Below, piece after piece: positions 16,230 through 23,523 of a DNA stretch of 64,000 nt (positions are counted from its first letter, which is position 1; every line of letters begins with the position of its first letter). The notes beneath the pieces were generated by a model. It did not search any database. It worked only from the letters and a program-made list of their open reading frames with translations, and had not been told where the DNA came from. A program made the position numbers and the translations under genes. Source of the DNA: Streptomyces sp. AC555_RSS877 (GTDB lineage: Bacteria; Actinomycetota; Actinomycetes; Streptomycetales; Streptomycetaceae); NCBI RefSeq assembly GCF_019049245.1, contig NZ_JAGMUK010000064.1:124001-188000 (forward strand). Direction: 5' to 3'.

Positions 16230-17729
16230 TTATGCCACGCCGTCCTGACGATCCAGGACACTGGCCAGCGCCTGCTCGAAACCGGTCGCCTGTCCGGCGG
16301 ACGCGGTCGGGTCCTGCTGGCGGACGTCGATGACGTGTCCGGTCAGTTCGGACAGCAGCACGTCGAGCGAGGTGCGGGCGACGGCCTCGGAGGAGAGCAG
16401 GCTGCCCGCCGGCTCCTGACCGAAGGCCTTGGTGCGCATCGGCGTGGCGGTGCGCTCCGGATTGACACAGTTGACACGGATGCCGTCGCCGGCCCACTCA
16501 TCGGACAGGGCCTGGGTCAGGTTCACCATGGCGGCCTTGGTGGAGGAGTAGAGGCTGTACTCGGCACGGCCGCGGGTGTAGCTGCTGGAGGTGTACAGCA
16601 GCAGCTGGCCCTTGGTCTCGGAGAGGTACTTGTACGACGAGCGGGCGATCTGCACCGGGGCCAGGTAGTTGACCTTCAGCGCTTCCTCGATGGTCGCGTT
16701 GTCGGTCTCGGCCAGCTTGCCGATGCGCAGCACGCCCGCGGTGTTGACCACGTAGTCGATGCGCCCGGTCTCGGCGTACGCCTTGGACAGCGCGTCGTCG
16801 ACCTCCTCCGGGTTCTCCACGTGGGTGCCGGTGGTGGAGCGGCCGAGCGCGTACACCTTGGAGCCGTAGGCCTCGGCGAGTTCGGCGATGTCCTTGCCGA
16901 TGCCGTACGAGCCGCCGAAGACGACGACCGTCTTGCCGGTGAGGAGTTCGCGGTAGAGCTCCTCACTCTTCTGCTCGGGCGTGGCGGTGGAGGCCAGCTG
17001 GAAGAGCTTGTCGGCGATGAAGACGTCGACGGGCTGAGTGACCTTCATGTTGTACTCGTCGCCCGCGACGACGTGGATCGGCACGTCCGGCAGGTACTTG
17101 AGCACGACCGAGCAGTCGTCCGTGGCCTGGAAGTTGGGGTCGCCGGCGGCGACCTCGTAGGCGCGGCGGATCGTGGACAGCTTGAAGGCCTGCGGGGTCT
17201 GGCCGCGGCGCAGGCGGGAGCGGTCCGGGATCTCGGTGATGAACTCGCCGTCGTCGCCGTGCGTGCGCGTGACGATGATGGTGTCCGCGGACGGGATGGC
17301 GACGTCGACGGCCTGGAAGCGCTCGAGCGCCGTGACACAGTCGTCGATGACGCGCCGCGACAGCAGGGGGCGTACGGCGTCGTGGAACAGGACGTTCACG
17401 TCCTCGCCGTCGGCCAGGCCTTCACCCAGGGCGGCGATGGCGCGCTCGGTCGTCTCGTTCCGGGTGGCGCCCCCCTCGATGATCTTCTTGACCTTCTTGA
17501 ACCCGGCCTTGGCGACGATCTTCTCGATGTCGGGTACGTAGCCCGGTGCCATCAGCACGATGATGTCGTCGATCGAGTCGGCCTTCTCGAAAGTGGTCAG
17601 GGTGTGCTCGATGACTGCCTTGCCGGCGATCTTCAGCAGCTGCTTGGGGATCGAAAGACCCACCCGCTGGCCGGTGCCACCGGCCAGGATCACTGCGGTG
17701 GTACGGGGCTTGGCGAAGTGCTGGGACAC
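16230..17729 (-). CDS. Bifunctional ribitol-5-phosphate cytidylyltransferase / ribulose-5-phosphate reductase (TarI-TarJ type fusion)
   Basis: 499 residues, GTG start with GAGGTAGGT upstream. Residues 1 to about 235 are an IspD/TarI-type cytidylyltransferase (VILAGGTGQRVG at about 14-25, PKQLLKIAGK, DAVRPLLS, RRGQTPQAFKL, ATDDCSVV). Residues from about 265 are a short-chain dehydrogenase (VVVFGGSYGIG cofactor loop, VVNTAGVL, catalytic YSLYSSTKAAM with YxxxK). The same order is found in Bcs1 of Haemophilus, which reduces ribulose 5-phosphate and activates the product to CDP-ribitol, so I infer the same pathway here. An isoprenoid IspD role is unlikely given the fused reductase and the neighbouring TagF-like genes. 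Confidence 0.87.
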   Translation of the reverse strand: MSQHFAKPRTTAVILAGGTGQRVGLSIPKQLLKIAGKAVIEHTLTTFEKADSIDDIIVLMAPGYVPDIEKIVAKAGFKKVKKIIEGGATRNETTERAIAALGEGLADGEDVNVLFHDAVRPLLSRRVIDDCVTALERFQAVDVAIPSADTIIVTRTHGDDGEFITEIPDRSRLRRGQTPQAFKLSTIRRAYEVAAGDPNFQATDDCSVVLKYLPDVPIHVVAGDEYNMKVTQPVDVFIADKLFQLASTATPEQKSEELYRELLTGKTVVVFGGSYGIGKDIAELAEAYGSKVYALGRSTTGTHVENPEEVDDALSKAYAETGRIDYVVNTAGVLRIGKLAETDNATIEEALKVNYLAPVQIARSSYKYLSETKGQLLLYTSSSYTRGRAEYSLYSSTKAAMVNLTQALSDEWAGDGIRVNCVNPERTATPMRTKAFGQEPAGSLLSSEAVARTSLDVLLSELTGHVIDVRQQDPTASAGQATGFEQALASVLDRQDGVA

Positions 17730-17787
17730 AGGTGACCTACCTCGGGACGACAGGGAACGTGGAAATGGTCCCACTTGGGGTTACCGC

Positions 17788-17847
17788 AGTGCAAGGTGAG
17801 CGCCGTCCACCGCATATGTGCGCGCAACCTGTGATTCACCTTGCACT
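17788..17847. repeat. 12-bp perfect inverted repeat with 36-base spacer
   Basis: AGTGCAAGGTGA and its exact complement lie 36 bases apart, 59-118 bases upstream of the CDP-ribitol synthase start and 66 bases after the sulfotransferase-like gene. The spacer is not strongly structured. Two arms about four and a half turns apart fit an operator pair as well as a hairpin. Confidence 0.65.
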
Positions 17848-17912
17848 CCTGGTGATAGAGGGGCACCTTTCCATGGACTCCAAGGAATTGCTGTGAGTAA
17901 CTACACAGGGAC

Positions 17913-19104
17913 TCAGTGGCGCCGAAGCCGCTTCAGGCAGCGGTGCCCGAGCACCCTCACGAGTTCCTTCGAGGACGTCTGGTGAACCGTGCGCGCCTTC
18001 GCGGCCGCGGTGTGCCCGACCGGTGCCGCGGCGGCCGCGGCGAGCACGCCGTAGAGCGCCCGGGCCGCCACCTCGGGCGCGATCAGCGGCTCCGCGGGCG
18101 TCTCCCCGGCGGGCTCGGGCACGGCGGACAGCAGGCCCGGATCGCCGATGACCCGTACGCCCGTGCCGCCGATCCGCTCCGCCATCTCCGCGCCGATTGC
18201 GGCGGCGGCCTCGACGGCCCACCGGGGCGTGCCGATCTTCACGGTTTCGGGACCGGGAGTGCACGTGTTCTTCATGTGCGTCACCGCGCCGTATCGGACG
18301 AGCTGTGAATAAAGCTCGTCCGGGGAGTCCATTGCCGCGGAATTCCACATTAAGATTCCGCAGCATTTCGGTCTCGGCGAGAGTAAGAGAACGGTTGGCC
18401 GTGTCCGGAACCGGCTCCAGGAGATTCGCGGGCAGTCCGAGGAGCTGCTCGAAGGTGCGCGGCAGGCCGTCCCGGTCGCGGTCGTCGACCACGACCACGG
18501 TGACCCGCTCCGGTCCGGTCGCCCGGGCCCAGCGCTCCACCAGCCGGTCGTGCCGGTGGCGGCGCCAGAAGCTGGGGTTGGGCTTCTCGTACGGGGCCTT
18601 CCTGAGCATGTGTTCCAGCCAGTCCTCGTAGCCCATGCGCAGGCCGTTCTGCACGTACTGCTGCCACTGCGAGGGCATGATCCGCACCAGCGGGCGCAGG
18701 GTGATCAGGACGTGCAGCCGGTCGCCGCCGAGTTCCTGGACGACCCGGGCGACGGTCTCGTCGTCGGGGGCGTCGGAGAAGAACTCGCTGCTGATCACCG
18801 AGGTGCGCGTGCCGGTCGCGTCCACCTGGTCCACCAGGCGCTGCCAGTGCCGCCCGGTGGGCTGGGTGTCGCCCATCATGCCGGGGCGGGCGCAGGCGGC
18901 CAGGGCCGCTTCCATGGGGTGCCTGGTGGCGGCCGGGAAGACGACACCGTGCTCGGGCATCGCGTCCTTCGCCGCGAACAGCGCGCCCTGGATCGCGGTC
19001 GTGCCGGTCTTGTGCGGGCCTATGTGCAGCAGCCGGGTGCCGACGGGCAGCGGGCGGATCCCCGCGTTCACCGGATCATCGTGTCTCGTACAGTCCGTCT
19101 CCAT
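17913..19104 (-). pseudogene. Sulfotransferase-like P-loop protein, reading frame broken by +1
   Basis: The first part (to about residue 260) starts METDCTRHDDPVNAG and has LLHIGPHKTGTTAIQGALF, the 5'-phosphosulfate-binding loop of sulfotransferase-like proteins, then FSDAPDDETVARVV and WQQYVQNGLRMGYEDWLEH. At a run of four G (plus strand 18322-18325) the frame must change: removing one base joins NVEFRGNGLP to DELYSQLVRYGAVTHMKN and continues to the stop at 17913, giving one protein of 396 residues. Without it, translation runs into unrelated sequence. It is either a recent pseudogene, a phase-variable homopolymer or a sequencing error. If active it would sulfate an envelope or small-molecule acceptor with PAPS. 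Confidence 0.75.
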
Positions 19105-19150
19105 GGTCAGAGGACGGTAAGAGGGCTTCCTGAGACCGAGCTGAGGAAGA

Positions 19151-19174
19151 CCTGGGACACGGATGAGTCCCAGG
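19151..19174 (-). terminator. Short hairpin behind the PhoD gene
   Basis: CCTGGGAC and GTCCCAGG with an 8-base loop, 44 bases after the stop of the phosphatase gene and before the sulfotransferase-like gene. Confidence 0.5.
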
Positions 19175-19217
19175 CTCCCGTCACACAGGCTTCATACGGC
19201 CTGGTCGCACGTGGCTG

Positions 19218-20768
19218 TCACACCACCCGGACACCGGGCCGGCCCGCGTCGACCCGCAGCCGGGCCAGCGTGCTGGGCGTGGCCTGCGGCTTCAGCACGG
19301 TGTCCACGATCCTCACCCGCGCGTCGATGCCGTCACGGCGGACGTCCAGCAAGTGGTAGCCGCGGTGGGCGTCGAGCAGCTTCCAGTGCGGGTTGTCCGG
19401 CAGGCGCGGGTCCCACTCCTGGTGGAAGGCGGTCTGGTCCTGGTCTCCGTTGCTGGAGACGGAGGTGCCGACGAACTCGGCGCCGACGACGGCGGAGTCC
19501 GGGTCGGCGAAGTCCTCCTTGAGGTCGCTGATCATCGTCAGGTGCCGGTCGCCGGTGAGCACGACCGGGTTGCGCACGTTCCTGAACTCCTTGAGGAACG
19601 CGTTGCGTTCGGCCTGGTAGCCGTCCCAGGCGTCGTAGAACCAGAGCTTGCCCTCACCGACCTGGAGGTCGGTCTCGGCCATCATGATCTGGGAGGCGAT
19701 CAGGTTCCAGCGGGCGGGCGAGTCCCGCAGCCCGTCGAGCAGCCACTGCTTCTGGCCGGCGCCGAGCATGGTCAGCGACGGGTCCTGGGCGCCCGCCTGG
19801 CTGGTGGCCTGGTCGCTGCGGAACTGCCGGGTGTCGAGCACGTTGAGCCGGGCCAGCCGCCCGAACTCCAGGCGGCGGTGCATCCGGATGTGCGGGCCGT
19901 TCGGGACCGCCGTCGCGCGCACCGGCATGTGCTCGTAGTACGCCTGGTAGGCCGCGGTCAGCCGGGCCACGAACGCGTCGTGGGGCTGCTTGGCCGGGTC
20001 CTGCGGGATCTCGCCGGCGAAGTCGTTGTCGACCTCGTGGTCGTCGAAGGTGACCACGAAGGGGGCGTTCGCGTGCATCGCCGCGAGGTCGGGATCGGTG
20101 CGGTACTGGGCGTACCGGTTGCGGTACTGGGTGAGGCTGTACGGCTCACCGGTGCCCTCGTGACGTCGTACGGCCGTCGCCGACGGCGTCGACTCGTAGA
20201 TGTAGTCGCCGACGAAGAGGACCACGTCGGGATCCTGGGCCAGCATGTCGGCGTACGGCGTGAAGTATCCGTGCTGCCAGTTCTGGCAGGAGGCGAGCGC
20301 GATCTTCAGGTTGCCGCCGGAGCTGTGCCGGGCGGGGGCGGTGCGGGTGCGGCCGGTGCGGGAGAGCTGTCCGCCGGTGCGGAAGCGGTACCAGTAGGTG
20401 CGGCCCGCCCGCAGTCCCCGTACATCGACGTGAACGCTGTGCCCGTATGCGGGCTGGGCTTGGGCGGTGCCCCGCCGGACGACCCTTCCGAACCGCTCGT
20501 CCTCGGCGAGCTCCCACTGCACCGGCACCACCGCGTCGGGCATGCCTCCGCCGTTCAGCGGGTAGGGGGCGAGCCGCGTCCACAGCACGACGCCGTCCGG
20601 CAGCGGGTCGCCGGACGCCACGCCGAGGCTGAACACGCCGTCGGGCAGCGGCGTTTCGGCCGCCCGGGCCGTGCTCGGCAGCCACAGCTGGGCGGAGGCC
20701 GCGGCGCCGAGCACGGCGGCACCGGCGGTCAGAAAGCGGCGTCGGTCGGGCGATACTGCTCCGGTCAT
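19218..20768 (-). CDS. phoD: Tat-exported alkaline phosphatase D (PhoD family)
   Basis: 516 residues; ATG start eight bases after GGGGAG. Residues 1-36 are a twin-arginine signal (SPDRRRFLTAGAAVLGAAASA, ending TARA), so the enzyme folds inside and is exported. PhoD metal-site segments are present: GVASGDPLPDGVVLWTRL, VLFVGDYIYES, FDDHEVDNDFAGE, and LTGDRHLTMISDL near the end. PhoD enzymes are phosphodiesterases/monoesterases and can degrade wall teichoic acid, which fits a location inside a teichoic-acid region. Such genes are usually induced by phosphate starvation through PhoP; see the upstream palindrome. Substrate is inferred. Confidence 0.9.
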   Translation of the reverse strand: MTGAVSPDRRRFLTAGAAVLGAAASAQLWLPSTARAAETPLPDGVFSLGVASGDPLPDGVVLWTRLAPYPLNGGGMPDAVVPVQWELAEDERFGRVVRRGTAQAQPAYGHSVHVDVRGLRAGRTYWYRFRTGGQLSRTGRTRTAPARHSSGGNLKIALASCQNWQHGYFTPYADMLAQDPDVVLFVGDYIYESTPSATAVRRHEGTGEPYSLTQYRNRYAQYRTDPDLAAMHANAPFVVTFDDHEVDNDFAGEIPQDPAKQPHDAFVARLTAAYQAYYEHMPVRATAVPNGPHIRMHRRLEFGRLARLNVLDTRQFRSDQATSQAGAQDPSLTMLGAGQKQWLLDGLRDSPARWNLIASQIMMAETDLQVGEGKLWFYDAWDGYQAERNAFLKEFRNVRNPVVLTGDRHLTMISDLKEDFADPDSAVVGAEFVGTSVSSNGDQDQTAFHQEWDPRLPDNPHWKLLDAHRGYHLLDVRRDGIDARVRIVDTVLKPQATPSTLARLRVDAGRPGVRVV

Positions 20769-20820
20769 CGGGCGAACTCCCCTGCTTCGCTTGTCTCTTC
20801 GACAGGGGAAGCTCACGCCC

Positions 20821-20852
20821 GCGGGCAGTCCGCCCGCTGAACCTCGAGGTTC
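20821..20852 (-). promoter_or_regulatory. Palindrome and hairpin upstream of phoD
   Basis: GAACCTCGAGGTTC (20839-20852) is a perfect 14-bp palindrome 71 bases before the phoD start, next to a GCGGGC/GCCCGC hairpin (20821-20837). Read on the minus strand, GTTCAGCGGGC resembles one 11-base unit of a PHO box, but a second good unit is not clear. Confidence 0.4.
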
Positions 20853-20882
20853 GCGTGCATGACAAATAGGGAGACAACAGGA

Positions 20883-20946
20883 GACCCGTTGCGACACGGG
20901 AACCACACGAAGAACGCGGGTTGGTCGCAACGGGTCCTGAGGGTCT
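20883..20946. repeat. 13-bp perfect inverted repeat with 38-base spacer
   Basis: GACCCGTTGCGAC and its exact complement enclose 38 bases, between the obg stop (79 bases away) and the phoD start (115 bases away). It could end the rplU-rpmA-obg transcript or act in the phoD promoter region. Confidence 0.6.
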
Positions 20947-21024
20947 TACCGGTGACGGCTGTTCAGTGCGCGAACCCTGCCCGGGTCGTCGCAGGCCGCC
21001 GGACGGCGCGGTGGCCGGGAGCGG

Positions 21025-22461
21025 TCAGAACGGCTCGAAGTCGTCGAACTCCTGCGCCGCCTCGTCGTGCTCCGCCTGCTTGTCCCGGCGGCGCTGCGCC
21101 GCGGGCCGCGGTGCCTCGAAGCGGTGGTCCTCGCCTCGCCGGCCGAGCATCTCGGCACCCGCCATGACCGTGGGCTCCCAGTCGAAGACGACCGCGTTGT
21201 CCTCGGGTCCGATGGCGACACCGTCACCGGACCGGGCTCCCGCCTTCATCAACTCCGCTTCCACACCGAGGCGGTTGAGCCGGTCCGCGAGATAGCCCAC
21301 GGCCTCGTCGTTGCTGAAGTCGGTCTGCCGCACCCAGCGCTCGGGCTTCTCGCCGCGCACCCGGAACAGGCCGTCCTCCTCGTGCGTCACGGTGAAGCCC
21401 GCGTCGTCGACGGCCTTGGGCCGGATGACGATCCGGGTCGCCTCTTCCTTCGGCTTCGCCGCCCGGGCGGCGCCGATCACCTCCGCCAGGGCGAACGACA
21501 GCTCCTTCAGCCCGGTGTGCGCCACCGCCGACACCGCGAAGACCCGGTAGCCGCGAGCCTCCAGGTCCGGCCGCACCATCTCGGCGAGGTCCTTGCCGTC
21601 CGGTACGTCGATCTTGTTGAGGACGACGATCCGCGGCCGGTTGTCGAGCCCGCCGTACTCCCGCAGTTCCGCCTCGATGATGTCGAGGTCGGACAGCGGG
21701 TCGCGGTCGGACTCCAGGGTCGCCGTGTCCAGCACGTGCACGAGCACGCTGCACCGCTCCACATGGCGCAGGAACTCCAGGCCGAGGCCCTTGCCCTGGC
21801 TGGCGCCGGGGATGAGGCCCGGCACGTCGGCGACCGTGTAGACGGTCGAGCCGGCCGTGACCACGCCCAGGTTCGGCACCAGGGTGGTGAAGGGGTAGTC
21901 CGCGATCTTCGGCTTGGCGGCAGACATCACGGAGATCAGCGAGGACTTTCCGGCGCTCGGGTAGCCGACCAGCGCCACGTCCGCGACGGTCTTCAGCTCC
22001 AGGACGATGTCCTGCGCACCCCCCGGCACGCCGAGCAGCGCGAAGCCCGGGGCCTTGCGCCGCGCGGAGGCCAGCGCCGCGTTGCCGAGGCCGCCACGGC
22101 CGCCCTGGGCCGCGATGTACGACGTGCCGTGCCCGACCAGGTCGGCGAGCACGTTGCCCGCCCTGTCGAGGACGACGGTGCCGTCCGGCACGGGCAGGAC
22201 GAGGTCCTGGCCGTCCTTGCCGGAACGGTTGGCGCCCTCGCCGGGCTTACCACTCGTGGCCTTGCGGTGCGGGGAGTGGTGGTAGTCGAGCAGCGTGGTC
22301 ACGGACTGGTCGACGGTCAGGATGACGTCGCCGCCCCGGCCGCCGTTGCCGCCGTCCGGGCCGCCGAGCGGCTTGAACTTCTCCCGGTGTACGGAGGCAC
22401 AGCCGTGACCTCCGCTACCCGCGGCGACGTGCAGCTCGACGCGGTCCACGAAGGTGGTCAT
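21025..22461 (-). CDS. obg: Obg GTPase (CgtA), ribosome-associated
   Basis: 478 residues, the length I recall for S. coelicolor Obg; ATG start eight bases after GGAGG. The Gly-rich Obg fold occupies residues 1-157 (GSGGHGCASVHREKF, GPDGGNGGRGGDV), the GTPase domain follows with GYPSAGKSS (G1), DVPGLIPGASQGKGLG (G3) and NKID (G4), and a C-terminal OCT domain is followed by a charged tail. Obg binds the 50S subunit and links GTP levels to growth and, in Streptomyces, to the onset of aerial growth. Third gene of rplU-rpmA-obg, behind a hairpin that probably lowers read-through. Confidence 0.97.
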   Translation of the reverse strand: MTTFVDRVELHVAAGSGGHGCASVHREKFKPLGGPDGGNGGRGGDVILTVDQSVTTLLDYHHSPHRKATSGKPGEGANRSGKDGQDLVLPVPDGTVVLDRAGNVLADLVGHGTSYIAAQGGRGGLGNAALASARRKAPGFALLGVPGGAQDIVLELKTVADVALVGYPSAGKSSLISVMSAAKPKIADYPFTTLVPNLGVVTAGSTVYTVADVPGLIPGASQGKGLGLEFLRHVERCSVLVHVLDTATLESDRDPLSDLDIIEAELREYGGLDNRPRIVVLNKIDVPDGKDLAEMVRPDLEARGYRVFAVSAVAHTGLKELSFALAEVIGAARAAKPKEEATRIVIRPKAVDDAGFTVTHEEDGLFRVRGEKPERWVRQTDFSNDEAVGYLADRLNRLGVEAELMKAGARSGDGVAIGPEDNAVVFDWEPTVMAGAEMLGRRGEDHRFEAPRPAAQRRRDKQAEHDEAAQEFDDFEPF

Positions 22462-22515
22462 GGGGGGTGCCTCCAGCACTTGGGAAATACGTAGGGGTTT
22501 GTCTTTGGGGTAACA

Positions 22516-22564
22516 CGCGAAAGGCGGACCCGCTTCCCGTGAGGGAAGTGAGGTCCGCCTCGCG
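22516..22564 (-). terminator. Stem-loop between rpmA and obg
   Basis: AGGCGGACC pairs with GGTCCGCCT, the flanking CGCG bases can extend it, and an inner CTTCCC/GGGAAG hairpin stacks in the loop. It lies 12 bases after rpmA and 55 before obg, so it may be an attenuator that sets the lower level of obg relative to the ribosomal proteins. Confidence 0.65.
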
Positions 22565-22575
22565 AAAGCTTCCGA

Positions 22576-22830
22576 TCAGGCGACCGGAACGATGTTCACG
22601 ACCTTGCGGCCACGGTGGGTACCGAACTCCACCGCGCCGGACAGCAGCGCGAACAGCGTGTCGTCGCCACCACGGCCGACGCCCGCGCCGGGGTGAAAGT
22701 GGGTGCCGCGCTGGCGGACCAGGATCTCACCCGCGTTGACGACCTGACCGCCGAAGCGCTTCACGCCGAGCCGCTGGGCATTGGAGTCGCGACCGTTCCG
22801 GGTGGACGATGCGCCCTTCTTGTGTGCCAT
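22576..22830 (-). CDS. rpmA: 50S ribosomal protein L27
   Basis: 84 residues, full length, with the typical MAHKKGASSTRNGRDSNAQR N terminus that reaches the peptidyl-transferase centre, followed by LGVKRFGGQVVNAGEILVRQRGT. It lacks the N-terminal extension cleaved in some Firmicutes. It follows rplU by 14 bases and the pair is certainly co-transcribed. Confidence 0.98.
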   Translation of the reverse strand: MAHKKGASSTRNGRDSNAQRLGVKRFGGQVVNAGEILVRQRGTHFHPGAGVGRGGDDTLFALLSGAVEFGTHRGRKVVNIVPVA

Positions 22831-22844
22831 GTCTCCTCAGTCCC

Positions 22845-23165
22845 TTACTTCGCAGCCGCGGGGATCTCAGTGACCTTGATCGCCGTGTACTGCTGGCGGT
22901 GGCCCTGACGACGGCGGTAGCCGGTCTTGTTCTTGTAGCGAAGGATGTCGATCTTCACACCCTTGTGGTGGTCCACGATCTCGGCCTGGACCTTGATCCC
23001 GGCCAGCACCCACGGGTCGCTGGTCACGGCGTCGCCGTCGACAACGAGCAGCGTAGAGAGCTCTACGGTGTCGCCAACCTTGGCGGTGGAAATCTTGTCA
23101 ACCTCAACGATGTCGCCGACAGCAACCTTGTGCTGGCGACCACCGCTGCGCACGATGGCGTACAC
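22845..23165 (-). CDS. rplU: 50S ribosomal protein L21
   Basis: 106 residues, GTG start, MYAIVRSGGRQHKVAVGDIVEVDK as in all bacterial L21 proteins and the C-terminal signature KTGYRRRQGHRQQYTAIKV that binds 23S rRNA. First gene of rplU-rpmA-obg. Its leader of at least 150 bases contains a strong hairpin at 23260-23276. Confidence 0.98.
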   Translation of the reverse strand: MYAIVRSGGRQHKVAVGDIVEVDKISTAKVGDTVELSTLLVVDGDAVTSDPWVLAGIKVQAEIVDHHKGVKIDILRYKNKTGYRRRQGHRQQYTAIKVTEIPAAAK

Positions 23166-23523
23166 GCGGATCTCTCTCTCACTCGGGACGGACCCCCTGA
23201 TGCCAGCCGTTCACACGGTCCCGAAGGCCCGATGATCCGGATGCGGACGAGCGGCCTCCCCTGCTCGGCGAGCAGGAGGTGGGTGCTCAGGGGTGGGTGG
23301 GTACGGAGACACACCGAGGGTCAAGGTTACGGGCCGCCCCAGGGCTGGTCAAACCGGGCCCGCCCGGATCCGCGGGGGCGCCGCGCCGACTTCCGTAAAC
23401 CCCTGGGTGTACCCAAAAGGCCTGCGGATACTCTGTGACCCCGGCCATACACACCACGGCCACAGGCCGTACACGCCGCGATCACCCCCCACAGGGCCTC
23501 TCGACAGGAGACAGGTACAGCAG
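23166..23523. other. Divergent control region between rplU and a glycosyltransferase gene
   Basis: No gene is supported in this 358-base gap. Towards rplU a possible promoter reads TTGACC (23319-23324) and TACCCA (23298-23303) with a 15-base spacer, and the leader has a CCTGCTC-GGC-GAGCAGG hairpin (23260-23276). Towards the glycosyltransferase there is GCCGACTTCCGTAAA (23385-23399), a GGGT-GT-ACCC palindrome just after it, and CTGCGGATAC (23422-23431). The first and last of these three elements also occur upstream of the acyltransferase near 62.67 kb. Confidence 0.5.

Noticed and set aside
16230..17729. Reading the TarI-TarJ fusion as IspD of the isoprenoid pathway
   Set aside because: The fused short-chain dehydrogenase and neighbouring TagF-like genes fit CDP-ribitol synthesis; a housekeeping IspD would be a single domain.
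23293..23523. A 77-codon N-terminal extension of the TarS-like glycosyltransferase
   Set aside because: The extension is low-complexity, overlaps the rplU leader region and has no ribosome-binding site; the ATG at 23524 fits the family N terminus (MPTKVSVIIPVYN).
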